From Tenacibaculum ovolyticum DSM 18103 (lineage in GTDB: Bacteria; Bacteroidota; Bacteroidia; Flavobacteriales; Flavobacteriaceae), in the NCBI RefSeq assembly GCF_000430545.1, contig NZ_AUMF01000022.1:1-64000 (forward strand): 64,000 nucleotides of DNA. The letters run 5' to 3'. Numbering within the stretch: the stretch's first letter is position 1; each line of letters starts with the position of its first letter. Shown in pieces: positions 1-7,948 of the stretch. Under the pieces are notes generated by a model. It was given only the letters and a program-made list of their open reading frames with translations. It was not told the origin of the DNA and made no database searches. The position numbers and the translations under genes are program-made.

Positions 1-542
1 GCAAAGAGCCTAAAATTATACGCTCGTACTTTATGTACGATGGCAATATTATAAGTTCACACTTACAGGCTGTTCCGTATGGTACAAAAATTACGTTTAT
101 AGCGGAAACCACCAATATCATCGGACAAAAAATAAAGCTAGAACTCTACCGAACTGAGGCTGCTGATAACTACAACGGAAAACAAATTACTGAAAACAAT
201 AATGTAGTAGTAAATGCCGAAGGAAAAGTTGTAGTGCCTTTTACGTTGTCTGAAAAATGGATGGCGAAAAACAATAAAGCTCCTTACTTTTATGTAGGGG
301 TAGAAAAAGAAGATGGCTCGTGGTGGAGTACCGAAAAAGATTCTTTAATGTTGAGAGGGTACTATGAAGGTGACATACTAGGGGAAGAAGTAAAAGTGTT
401 AACTAAAATTGATGAGAATACAGACGCTAAAATTATAGCGAAACTAATATTAAAAGAAAAACGAATCAAGTTCGCAAGGGAACATGTAAGAAAAGTTAAG
501 GATAAAGCGAATGCTATAGATAATATAAAAGATATTGCCTAA
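1..542 (+). CDS. C-terminal part of a large accessory protein (5' end outside window)
   Basis: The frame is open from base 3 without a stop, so the gene starts before the window; 179 residues are visible. The visible part contains beta-rich sequence of the kind 'YGTKITFIAETTNIIGQKI' followed by 'APYFYVGVEKEDGSWW', and ends in a Lys/Arg-rich helical tail. This style is familiar from the repeated beta domains of large Bacteroidota proteins with LysM or PAAR-like parts found near type VI secretion or polymorphic-toxin genes; that link is inference. It is followed after 15 bp by a small peptidase-like gene, which suggests one transcription unit. Without the N-terminus no function can be assigned. 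Confidence 0.55.
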   Translation, partial: KEPKIIRSYFMYDGNIISSHLQAVPYGTKITFIAETTNIIGQKIKLELYRTEAADNYNGKQITENNNVVVNAEGKVVVPFTLSEKWMAKNNKAPYFYVGVEKEDGSWWSTEKDSLMLRGYYEGDILGEEVKVLTKIDENTDAKIIAKLILKEKRIKFAREHVRKVKDKANAIDNIKDIA

Positions 543-557
543 GATAAAAAGGCTAAA

Positions 558-932
558 TTGAGTGATTATGATAAAACAAAAGTATTTAGAAAAAAGAATA
601 ACCATTCAGGAGAAGTAATAATATCTTCCAAATTACTATATGTGATGTATAAATTAAGTCAGATATATAGCTACAACGTTTCTGAAATAACGGGAGCTTC
701 CCATAGCTCAAACAGTAAACATTATTATGGTAAGGCTATTCACATAAGTGAATTAAATGACCAAGACATAGGTCAAGGTGTAGGGAGGAATGCCGTTTGT
801 CATATTCCAAACAAATTAATTCTGGAATTTAAGAAAGAAGCTTTAAGGTATGGCGCTAAAAAAATTCTGCACAAATTAAATAGAAAAATAAAAAAGGATC
901 ATCACAATCATTTCCATACAGTTATTAATTAA
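558..932 (+). CDS. Small M15-like (D-Ala-D-Ala peptidase fold) protein
   Basis: 124 residues from a TTG start 15 bp after the preceding gene. The motif S-K-H55-Y-Y-G-K-A-I-H62 matches the HxxGxAxD zinc motif of M15-type peptidoglycan peptidases, and the C-terminus ends with D-H-H-N-H118-F-H120, matching the terminal HxH ligand. The usual second ligand Asp is His62 here. No signal peptide is present, so if it acts on peptidoglycan it would need export by another system; linkage to the upstream large protein would suit a secreted effector, but this is inference. The metal-site change could alter the metal or mark an inactive protein. Moderately sure of the fold, unsure of activity. Confidence 0.5.
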   Translation: MSDYDKTKVFRKKNNHSGEVIISSKLLYVMYKLSQIYSYNVSEITGASHSSNSKHYYGKAIHISELNDQDIGQGVGRNAVCHIPNKLILEFKKEALRYGAKKILHKLNRKIKKDHHNHFHTVIN

Positions 933-951
933 TTTAATAAGAAAAATATTT

Positions 952-1735
952 ATGAAAAAATATCTCAAAATTCAATTATTCATTTGTATCGATTTCCTAA
1001 TCATATCATGCAAAAATAACATCAAGCTTGTAAAAGGTGAAACATATGGAAAATCTTTTGAAAAAAAGTACTTTAATGAGAGTGAACGATATTTTTCCAA
1101 AGAGATAATGAACAAATATCAGAAGATTTAGTTAATAAGTATAAAAATTATCGGTATAAAGTTAATTTTAATAAAGAAAGGATAGAGATATTGTTTTATA
1201 AGGTGCTTAAAGAAGAAATACTATTACTAGATATCTTAAAATCAAAAAACAAGAACGATGAAACACAAGAGAGAATGCAATATTTCTCAGAAAAACAAAG
1301 TATTTACTTATAGATGAATGTGATGGAATTAATAAAAGTGTGATTGTATTAGTAGATAAATCTTCTAAACATTTTGATGAATATAAAAAAATGTTAGAAT
1401 TTGGGAAGTTAATATAGAAAAAAAAGAAATAGGAGAGTTAGATGTAACATAACATGTTATGACTATATGCACAGTAACTAGGAATATCTCCCTCAATATT
1501 CTATAATAAATTTAAAAGAAGCATATCTTTTTTCAAAACCAAGTGTTAATTCCAAAAAAACAATAAAAGTTTCGCAAGGTAATATTAGAATTATTGATAC
1601 GATTAAAAAGAATTGTCTAATAATAAAAATGTCTTTTGGGTAGAGTGTCTCTATGTAAACTTAAAAGAGAATAAGTCTTTTGAAGGTTATATGATGAGGA
1701 ATTGTATTTCAGAAAAACCTGTATATATCCCTTAA
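952..1735 (+). pseudogene. Frameshifted lipoprotein with C-terminal SH3-like domain
   Basis: A frame starts at ATG 952 with a lipoprotein signal ending I-I-S-C-K and stops at 1131 after 59 residues. Coding sequence then continues in other frames: 1122-1314 (E-D-L-V-N-K-Y... to a stop), about 1300-1418 (T-K-Y-L-L-I-D-E-C...), about 1507-1642 (A-Y-L-F-S-K-P-S-V-N-S-K-K...) and about 1618-1735 (F-W-V-E-C-L-Y-V-N-L-K...). The last two pieces together look like a bacterial SH3-type domain (tandem 'xYLFSKPxxxSK ... VxxIDTIKKN ... WVEC'). At least three frame changes are needed to rebuild one protein, so this is a decayed gene or a poorly sequenced patch. Position after the M15-like gene would suit an immunity or companion lipoprotein; speculative. 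Confidence 0.6.
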
Positions 1736-1982
1736 AACAAGGAAAAGTAAATTAAACCCGTTCCACAAAGTTCCCTGACTTAGCGGAGTTAAACTAATAT
1801 TTGCATAAAAAGAGAGGTACATTAAGTGTTAAAACACTAATTTTAAAAAGAGAAAGAGAAAACAAACTCAAAATTGGGAGACTCTGCCCAGCGAGTTACT
1901 GTAAAAGAAAAGCCACTTTTTATTTTTAAATTTCTATTGTAAAATAGCTAAAAAACTATATATTAAACCAATTTTACTCATT
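1736..1982. other. Intergenic region without recognised content
   Basis: About 250 bases between the broken lipoprotein gene and the DUF1304 gene. It contains two less A+T-rich patches near 1755-1795 and 1875-1905 that stand out from the surrounding sequence and might be remnants of another element, but I could not relate them to a known repeat, RNA or gene. Confidence 0.4.
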
Positions 1983-2354
1983 ATGAATACACTACAGTCT
2001 TTTTTTATTGGATTAGTTGCACTAATTCACATTTACATACTAATATTAGAAATGGTACTATGGACAAAGCCAAAAGGAATTAAAACCTTCGGATTAAAAT
2101 CTAAAGAACACGCAGAAGAAACAAAAGTACTTGCTGCTAATCAAGGTTTATACAATGGTTTTTTAGCTGCAGGATTAATATGGTCTTTATTAGATAGTAA
2201 TTACGGAGATAATATTGCTATCTTTTTTCTAACCTGTGTGACTTTGGCAGGTTTTTACGGGTCTTATTCAACAAAGAAGATAAGTATACTTTATGTTCAG
2301 GCTATACCCGCAATTATAGCATTAATTTTAACCCTATTAAAAACTTACAATTAA
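1983..2354 (+). CDS. DUF1304 family membrane protein
   Basis: 123 residues with about four transmembrane helices (near 6-27, 57-75, 80-97, 100-120). The N-terminal pattern 'LVALIHIYILILEMVLW' and the central 'NQGLYNGFLAAGLIW' are typical of DUF1304 integral membrane proteins, whose biochemical function is unknown. The gene ends 2 bp before the MscS-type gene, so the two are probably cotranscribed. Length matches the family. Confidence in the family is high; function is open. Confidence 0.85.
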   Translation: MNTLQSFFIGLVALIHIYILILEMVLWTKPKGIKTFGLKSKEHAEETKVLAANQGLYNGFLAAGLIWSLLDSNYGDNIAIFFLTCVTLAGFYGSYSTKKISILYVQAIPAIIALILTLLKTYN

Positions 2355-2356
2355 AA

Positions 2357-3169
2357 ATGGATTCTAAACAAATTATTAACAGTATTACCACATATGCTAC
2401 TGAATATGGATTAAAAATATTAGCAGCTATTCTTATATGGATTATCGGTTCTTGGATTATAAAAAAAATAATGAAAGTTACAAGTACCGTTATGATGAAG
2501 AGAAAATATGATGAAAGTTTGCAAAAATTTTTACTCAATCTTGTTAATTGGGTCTTTAAAATTTTATTAATTATTGTTATTTTATCTAAATTAGGGGTAG
2601 AAACAACTTCATTTGCTGCAATTATAGCTGCTGCAGGTCTTGCTATTGGTATGGCACTACAAGGTTCTTTAGCAAACTTTGCTGGAGGTGTATTAATAAT
2701 GATATTTAAGCCTATAAAAATCGGTGACCTAATTAAAGCACAAGGAGAAATAGGTGTAGTTAAAGAAATTGAAATTTTTACTACAAAAATAACAACACCT
2801 GATAACAAATTGGTAATTATACCTAACGGAACTTTATCAAATGGTAATATTACCAATTTTACAGCAGAAGGTAAATTACGTGTTGATTTGACTTTTGGTG
2901 TAGGTTATGACTCTGACATAAAACAAACAAAAGAAGTTTTATTAAAGGTTTTAACTGACAACAAAAAAGTTTTACAAGATCCTGCTCCTACTGTAAACGT
3001 ATCTGAATTAGCTGATAGTTCGGTAAACTTTGCTGTTAGACCATGGGCTAATGTTGCAGACTACTGGGATGTATACTTTGAAACTACTGAAAATGTAAAA
3101 TCAGCGTTAGATAAGGCTGGAATCGAAATACCATATCCTCATGCTGTTGAAATTAAAAAAGAAGCTTAA
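2357..3169 (+). CDS. Small-conductance mechanosensitive channel (MscS family)
   Basis: 270 residues. Two N-terminal helices (about 15-35 and 62-82) are followed by the glycine/alanine-rich pore helix (near 90-116, 'AGLAIGMALQGSLANFAGG'), which is the MscS TM3 signature, then the beta domain ('FKPIKIGDLIKAQGEIGVV', 'VIIPNGTLSNGNITNF') and the alpha/beta vestibule. Such channels open under membrane tension and release osmolytes after hypo-osmotic shock. The gene follows the DUF1304 gene after 2 bp and its end overlaps that of the convergent tsaB by 4 bp. Length is typical of the short three-helix MscS type. Confidence 0.92.
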   Translation: MDSKQIINSITTYATEYGLKILAAILIWIIGSWIIKKIMKVTSTVMMKRKYDESLQKFLLNLVNWVFKILLIIVILSKLGVETTSFAAIIAAAGLAIGMALQGSLANFAGGVLIMIFKPIKIGDLIKAQGEIGVVKEIEIFTTKITTPDNKLVIIPNGTLSNGNITNFTAEGKLRVDLTFGVGYDSDIKQTKEVLLKVLTDNKKVLQDPAPTVNVSELADSSVNFAVRPWANVADYWDVYFETTENVKSALDKAGIEIPYPHAVEIKKEA

Positions 3170-3843
3170 ACTTTCTTTTTTTCAGGAATAGCAATAAAAT
3201 CTTTTAAATAAAAAGGTTCAAAATAAGCGACATCTTCGATGTCGTTTTTTTTGTACTTAGCATAACTTAACATTGCCATTTCTTTAGATGAAGGAAACTC
3301 ATCTTTAATAAAGATAGCATTTTCATGAATAATTACCTCTTTACATTTAGCAGCTCCATCTCCTAAAAAATAAACTTTTCCGCTCGATAATTCAGATTCA
3401 AAAGAATTCCCATCTATTATTTCTGCTTTTATCTCACGTAATTCTTCATAATTAGCATCATAAACTGCCGAATACACCTCCATTCTTCTAGCATCTAACA
3501 TTGGTACAATAACTCCTTCATCAACAGAAGTACTATAAGCTAAAGATTTTAATGTTTCTATTGATATTAAGGGCTTCTCTACAGCAAAACAAATTCCTTT
3601 TGCTGCTGATACACCTATACGAAGTCCTGTATAAGAACCAGGCCCTTTACTTACAGCCACGGCATCAATATCACTTAACAAAATCTTAGCTTCATCAAAA
3701 ATTTCTTGAATAAAAGGATGTAATTTTTCTGCATGAGAATAATTGCCATCATTTAATTCTCTAATCACTAAAGTTTCACCATTTTCTGCCAAACTAACAG
3801 AACAATTTTTGGTTGCAGTTTCTATGTTAAGTATAAGTGCCAA
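3166..3843 (-). CDS. tsaB: tRNA threonylcarbamoyladenosine biosynthesis protein TsaB
   Basis: 225 residues. The N-terminal ASKHA fold starts 'LILNIETATKNCSVSLAENG' and carries the TsaB signature 'KGPGSYTGLRIGVSAAKGI' near 67-85. TsaB is the scaffold partner of TsaD (with TsaE) in transfer of the threonylcarbamoyl group to A37 of ANN-decoding tRNAs; it lacks the metal-binding residues of TsaD. A TATCTTTG box ends 14 bp before the start, giving a very short leader. The C-terminus overlaps the convergent MscS gene by 4 bp. Confidence 0.93.
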   Translation of the reverse strand: MALILNIETATKNCSVSLAENGETLVIRELNDGNYSHAEKLHPFIQEIFDEAKILLSDIDAVAVSKGPGSYTGLRIGVSAAKGICFAVEKPLISIETLKSLAYSTSVDEGVIVPMLDARRMEVYSAVYDANYEELREIKAEIIDGNSFESELSSGKVYFLGDGAAKCKEVIIHENAIFIKDEFPSSKEMAMLSYAKYKKNDIEDVAYFEPFYLKDFIAIPEKKKV

Positions 3844-3856
3844 ATTCTTTTTTGCG

Positions 3857-3864
3857 CAAAGATA
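3857..3864 (-). promoter_or_regulatory. Candidate -7 box for tsaB
   Basis: On the minus strand the bases read TATCTTTG, a match to the Bacteroidota -7 element TAnnTTTG, 14 bp upstream of the tsaB start. I found no TTTG at the -33 distance, so the call rests on one box and its position. Confidence 0.4.
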
Positions 3865-3880
3865 CTCTTAAAAAATAAAA

Positions 3881-3908
3881 AAACTCATCATTAAAAAATG
3901 ATGAGTTT
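3881..3908 (-). terminator. Terminator after the TolC-type gene
   Basis: A 12-bp perfect stem (3881-3892 with 3897-3908) with a four-base loop is followed on the minus strand by a T-rich run, directly downstream of the TolC-family stop. Confidence 0.8.
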
Positions 3909-3929
3909 AATTATAAATGAACAGTATTT

Positions 3930-5285
3930 TTAATCCAATAAAATATCTTCACCGTAGTAAAACTTCAATACTTTAGTAGTAAACACATAATTATATTTTG
4001 CTCTAATACTTGCTCCTTCTGCATTCACTAAACGATTACGAACTTGATCGAAATCAAACAATGTCATTGAACCATAATCATAACTTACCTGTGCATTTTT
4101 AAACGCTTCCCTTTGAGCATTTAACGAAATCTCTGCAGCTTCAAACGATTTTGCAGCAGCTTTTGCATCTTGAAAAGCTGTTTCTATGGTTTGTTGCAAT
4201 TGTAATTTTTCATTTTCTAGCCTCGTTTCAGTAATTAGTTTACTAATTTTTGAACGCGCTACTCTCCCATCTGTTTTAAAACCATTAAAAATTGGAATAT
4301 TTACATTAAAACCCAAACCGTAACCTAAATTATTATCTAATTGTGCTAAAAAACCTGTGTTAGAAATACCAACTGGGAGATCTAAATTATAACCATAATT
4401 TGTTCCAACATTACCAGAAGCAGAAATAGATGGCATATATGCAGATTTAGCTATTTTAATAGACAAATCTGCGTTTTTAATATTCAATTTTGCCTTAGCT
4501 ATTTCAGGCCTGTTAGCTAATGCTTGCTTGTACACCTCTTCTGAGGTACTATAAAGCATTTCCATAGAAGGTGAATTTACTTCAATCTTAGCAACATCAA
4601 AATTATTGTAAGGAACTTGTAATAATTGTGAAATATTCAATAGTGCTAAGTTTAACGCATTTTCTTGAGTTACCACATTTTGAGCATCACTAGATGCTGT
4701 AGACTGCACATTTAATAAATCACTTTTAGGAACCGCACCTGCATCAAACTGGGCTTTTGCACGCTCAATTTGCTTTTGGCTAATTTCAGCTTGTGTTACT
4801 GCGACAAGTAAGTTTTCTTTAGCAAACAATGCATTTAAATACGTGTTAACAACACGTAATGCGATATCATTTTCAATTACTTTTAAATCTAGCTCACTAC
4901 CTTCTACACCTAATTTAGCTTGTTTATAGGTATTTAAGATTCTATAACCATTAAAAACAGTTATACCAGCAGATAAACCAAAAGAACCCCCAAAATTACT
5001 TGTAGAAACCCTATTATTAGACACAGGATCGAAACCAGAACCAAATCTTAAATTCCCTCCTGTAGATCCACTTAAAGACGGTAATTTATCTCCTTTAGCA
5101 ATCTTTACATCTGATTTAGCAATATCAATATTAAGCTTATTTTGCTTAATAGTAATATTATTTTCTAGTGCATGATTAACGCATTCCTTTAGCGTCCATT
5201 TTTTTTGAGAAAAACCAGCTAATGAAATAAATAAAGCTGCGAATAGTAGAATTTTTGTTTTCAAAACGAATATTTTTTTGTTCAT
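3930..5285 (-). CDS. TolC family outer-membrane efflux protein
   Basis: 451 residues with a signal peptide (about 1-26, ending 'LAGFSQ'). The rest is two repeated halves of long helices and beta strands typical of TolC/OEP proteins ('WTLKECVNHALENNITIKQNKLN' type opening, second half 'RPEIAKAKLNIKNADLSIKIAKSAYMPSISASG'). TolC-type trimers form the outer-membrane duct of tripartite efflux or type I secretion systems. Here the gene stands alone, with no membrane-fusion or pump gene beside it, so the partner must be encoded elsewhere. A strong terminator follows. The 197 bp upstream hold no other gene and presumably its promoter. Confidence 0.9.
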   Translation of the reverse strand: MNKKIFVLKTKILLFAALFISLAGFSQKKWTLKECVNHALENNITIKQNKLNIDIAKSDVKIAKGDKLPSLSGSTGGNLRFGSGFDPVSNNRVSTSNFGGSFGLSAGITVFNGYRILNTYKQAKLGVEGSELDLKVIENDIALRVVNTYLNALFAKENLLVAVTQAEISQKQIERAKAQFDAGAVPKSDLLNVQSTASSDAQNVVTQENALNLALLNISQLLQVPYNNFDVAKIEVNSPSMEMLYSTSEEVYKQALANRPEIAKAKLNIKNADLSIKIAKSAYMPSISASGNVGTNYGYNLDLPVGISNTGFLAQLDNNLGYGLGFNVNIPIFNGFKTDGRVARSKISKLITETRLENEKLQLQQTIETAFQDAKAAAKSFEAAEISLNAQREAFKNAQVSYDYGSMTLFDFDQVRNRLVNAEGASIRAKYNYVFTTKVLKFYYGEDILLD

Positions 5286-5464
5286 TATAGTTAGTCAATT
5301 CATGTTCCAAAAAATAATAAAACAATAAATCGCTATATTACAAAGTGTTACATCAATCAAAACATATTTTAACTGTTTGTTTTTGAACATTTAGATGCAC
5401 AAAACTGAACAATTATTTTTAGTTTTTTTTATATGACGACTAAAGATATAATATGTTACAAAAA

Positions 5465-5484
5465 AACATTCATATTTGAATGTT
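5465..5484 (-). terminator. Terminator closing the oxidase assembly-factor operon
   Basis: An 8-bp stem (5465-5472 with 5477-5484) with a four-base loop is followed on the minus strand by seven T residues. The stem overlaps the stop codon of the 70-residue protein gene. Confidence 0.7.
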
Positions 5485-5695
5485 AATTTTTTGAAGTTTT
5501 TTTATGTCTGTATATAAAATAAGACAAGACACCTACCAAAATATAAGGAAACACCATTAAATATGTAATTCCATTATTAACTCCTTCAGCAACTGCTTCA
5601 TTACCACCTTCAACAACGGCTTTACACATTGCGCATTGTGCTGACGCTCCTAAAGAAACAATCAATAAAACAAATAATGTTATTTTTTTATACAT
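5483..5695 (-). CDS. Small membrane protein of the cytochrome oxidase cluster, unknown function
   Basis: 70 residues: signal-like hydrophobic N-terminus (1-19, 'LIVSLGASAQ'), then a C-A-M-C motif directly after the predicted cleavage point, and one transmembrane helix near 45-63 with a basic tail. The CxxC next to the membrane on the periplasmic side and the position after SCO and DUF420 genes suggest a role in redox or copper handling during oxidase assembly; that is inference. The start overlaps the end of the DUF420 gene by 8 bp, implying translational coupling. Confidence 0.7.
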   Translation of the reverse strand: MYKKITLFVLLIVSLGASAQCAMCKAVVEGGNEAVAEGVNNGITYLMVFPYILVGVLSYFIYRHKKTSKN

Positions 5696-6209
5696 AATAT
5701 GGAGATATCATTAAATATACAACTACACCTGTTACAGCAACATATAACCATAGAGGAAATGTGATTTTTGCTATTTTTTTGTGTGCAGGAAAATTACCTA
5801 AACGTGCTCTCATAAAAGTTATCAATACAAAAGGTATCACAACAATAGATAATATAATGTGTGTTATTAAAATAAAAAGATATATATATTTTACAACCCC
5901 TTCACCTCCAAACTTAGTAGAATCTGATGTCATATGATATGCAACATACATAACTAAGAACAATGCAGAGCAAATAATCGCTGTAGTATTTAATTGTTCG
6001 TGTAATTTTTTATTCCCTTTTTTAATAGCGACTACTGATGCTATTAACAATATTGCTGTTAATCCATTTACACTTGCATATATTGGAGGTAAAAATGATA
6101 ACGGTTCTACATTTGGTATTTTTATTCCAAATAAGGCAGCTACAGCCAAGGGTATAACAACAGAAACTATAGTTATTAGTTTCTTATATTTTTTTTCTTC
6201 AATACTCAT
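5688..6209 (-). CDS. DUF420 family membrane protein (CtaM-like)
   Basis: 173 residues with about five membrane helices and conserved His residues in 'YVAYHMTSDSTKFGG' and 'ITHIILSI'. DUF420 proteins sit in cytochrome oxidase operons; the Bacillus/Staphylococcus member CtaM is needed for heme-A-containing oxidase activity. The gene starts 1 bp after the SCO stop and overlaps the next small gene by 8 bp. The family call is firm, the CtaM-like role is inferred from family and context. Confidence 0.85.
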   Translation of the reverse strand: MSIEEKKYKKLITIVSVVIPLAVAALFGIKIPNVEPLSFLPPIYASVNGLTAILLIASVVAIKKGNKKLHEQLNTTAIICSALFLVMYVAYHMTSDSTKFGGEGVVKYIYLFILITHIILSIVVIPFVLITFMRARLGNFPAHKKIAKITFPLWLYVAVTGVVVYLMISPYYV

Positions 6210-6210
6210 A

Positions 6211-6858
6211 TTATTCCTTCAATAATAATTTAATATCTTGTTTTAATTCCTGAATTTGATTTCCAAAATCGTGTTCATTTAATGCTCTATAAAACATAAT
6301 TGGATTTCCGTGCTCGTCATAACGTGAGCGTATATAACCGTCTTTATCTACCAGAGCAAATAATCCAGAATGTTCAAAGCCACCATGAGAAGCTTCTCCT
6401 TTCCCTGCATATAATTTAAACCCTTCATTAGACAAATCATAAACAACATCTTCTGACTTACCTGTTAACAAATGCCAATTTTTATGGTTGATTCCATTTC
6501 TTTGCGCATATTCTTTTAACTGCTTTGGCGTATCAATATCTGGAGTAATTGAAATAGATGCAATTCCGAAATTAAGATTCCCCATAAATTCATTTTGAAT
6601 ATCAACCATCTTCTCATTCATAAGTGGACAAATAGTTGGGCAGGTAGCAAAGAAAAATTCTACAACATATACTTTGTTGTCAAAATTATCATTGTTAATT
6701 GTCTTACCATCTTGATTTAGAAATTCAAAATCTGGAACTTTATTGAATTTATGTAAATCTGATGTTTTAAAATGTTTTATAATTTTTGGCACTGAATAAA
6801 TACCAAACAATAGAATAATAAACGAAATTCCAACGTATGAATACTTATTTTTTTTCAT
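6211..6858 (-). CDS. SCO1/SenC family copper chaperone for cytochrome oxidase
   Basis: 215 residues if started at the ATG at 6858 (MKKNKYSYV...), which places a clean basic n-region and one membrane anchor (about 6-24) at the N-terminus; an in-frame ATG at 6888 would add ten residues and a 44-bp overlap with the upstream gene. The thioredoxin-like domain carries the copper-binding C-P-T-I-C-P motif and a distal His in 'GGFEHSGLFALVD'. SCO proteins deliver copper to the CuA centre of subunit II or reduce its cysteines, acting in the periplasm. It lies in the oxidase assembly-factor operon. Confidence 0.92.
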   Translation of the reverse strand: MKKNKYSYVGISFIILLFGIYSVPKIIKHFKTSDLHKFNKVPDFEFLNQDGKTINNDNFDNKVYVVEFFFATCPTICPLMNEKMVDIQNEFMGNLNFGIASISITPDIDTPKQLKEYAQRNGINHKNWHLLTGKSEDVVYDLSNEGFKLYAGKGEASHGGFEHSGLFALVDKDGYIRSRYDEHGNPIMFYRALNEHDFGNQIQELKQDIKLLLKE

Positions 6859-7525
6859 TTGATATACTTTTTGTTCTTCGGTTTTCACTCCTATTATTTT
6901 TCTTTAATGCCATTTTATACTCTACCAAAACAACACTTATATCATCGATCATATCGTTTTTAAGTTCCGCTACAGATTTCATCGTATATCCAAATAATTT
7001 TTTATCAGATAATGCATTAATTGTAGACTCCCCTCTTCTTAAATTAAATTCTTTATCAATAAGATATGCTTTAGGCGAGTGAAAGTTTTCATCCAAAGAA
7101 CTTGACGTTTTAAAACTTTCATGTAGAGCTTCCATTTCTTCAGCAGAAGCAAAAACAAAATTCCACCTAGTTAAATCAGTATTTACACTTAGCATTTTCT
7201 TTAAGTCTTCTACAGCTTCTTTTTGACTCTCATCAACCATAGAAATCATCTGAAAACTTACATAATTAGAAAATTTATTATATATTTTTTCTTTTAAGTT
7301 ATAAACCTCTCCCTTTACTCGATCAATATCTTTCCCCAAAAACGTAACTACGGTAACTCTTTTAGCAAAAGAAACATCTTTATTAATTAAAGAAACATCA
7401 ATTACACTTTTAGACACTATGGGTAGTTTCCCAAAATTATGTGTACCTAATTGCAATAATATATAAAACAATAAAGGCACTATAAACAATGCAAATAAAA
7501 CGATAAACTTTTGAACCTTTCCCAT
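6845..7525 (-). CDS. Membrane-anchored SCO-like protein without cysteines
   Basis: 226 residues with one N-terminal membrane helix (about 7-26). The domain after it follows the order of the neighbouring SCO protein: 'VTVVTFLGKDIDRVKGEVYNL' lines up with the SCO strand that normally carries CxxxC, and 'SPKAYLIDKEFNLRRGEST' with the strand 'LFALVDKDGYIRSRYDE'. No cysteine occurs anywhere in the protein, so it cannot bind copper in the SCO way. It may be a structural partner in oxidase assembly. It begins after the terminator that follows coxIV and overlaps the SCO gene downstream. I do not recognise a named family. Confidence 0.7.
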   Translation of the reverse strand: MGKVQKFIVLFALFIVPLLFYILLQLGTHNFGKLPIVSKSVIDVSLINKDVSFAKRVTVVTFLGKDIDRVKGEVYNLKEKIYNKFSNYVSFQMISMVDESQKEAVEDLKKMLSVNTDLTRWNFVFASAEEMEALHESFKTSSSLDENFHSPKAYLIDKEFNLRRGESTINALSDKKLFGYTMKSVAELKNDMIDDISVVLVEYKMALKKNNRSENRRTKSISNEKK

Positions 7526-7548
7526 TTAAATTTTTAATTAAAAACAAA

Positions 7549-7572
7549 AAAAGGTGGTTAAAACCACCTTTT
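7549..7572 (-). terminator. Terminator after cytochrome oxidase subunit IV
   Basis: An 11-bp perfect stem (7549-7559 with 7562-7572) and a T-rich run on the minus strand separate the structural oxidase genes from the assembly-factor genes, so some transcription probably stops here. Confidence 0.8.
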
Positions 7573-7587
7573 CTAAATTTTATTTAA

Positions 7588-7929
7588 TTACCACTTTACC
7601 AATGGTCCTAATGTTTCATTTAAATAATCTCCTTCTATTAATACTAGAAGAACCAAATAAGAAATTAAAAAAACCGCTGTCCAAACTATCGCTCTTCTAA
7701 ACCATGTTTTTTCGCCTTCTAAGTGCATAAATGCCCAAGCAATATAATATGCTTTTACAAGCGTTAAGATAATAAAGAACCAGTTTAACCAACTTGTTCC
7801 GAATCCGTATAAATGCATTGCATCTGGCTTAACAATACCAAAGCCTACTTCTACAGTTGTTATAATTGTTAAGATTGCTAAAACAATCCAAATTCTTTTT
7901 TTGCTTGATTCGTGTGCTGCGTGCCCCAT
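7588..7929 (-). CDS. Cytochrome c oxidase subunit IV family protein
   Basis: 113 residues, three membrane helices (about 11-31, 43-66, 78-100), with a His-rich start (M-G-H-A-A-H-E). The pattern 'WIVLAILTIITTVEVG' and 'LVKAYYIAWAFMHLEGE' is that of prokaryotic caa3-type subunit IV (CtaF/CoxD group), a small subunit of the heme-copper oxidase. It lies 19 bp downstream of the long subunit III gene and is the last structural gene before a terminator. Confidence 0.9.
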   Translation of the reverse strand: MGHAAHESSKKRIWIVLAILTIITTVEVGFGIVKPDAMHLYGFGTSWLNWFFIILTLVKAYYIAWAFMHLEGEKTWFRRAIVWTAVFLISYLVLLVLIEGDYLNETLGPLVKW

Positions 7930-7948
7930 TTTTAATATCGTTTTTTAA

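Noticed and set aside
2314..2856. 180-codon antisense frame within the MscS gene
   Set aside because: It lies opposite a clear MscS coding sequence; its protein has no recognisable features and reflects the codon pattern of the real gene.
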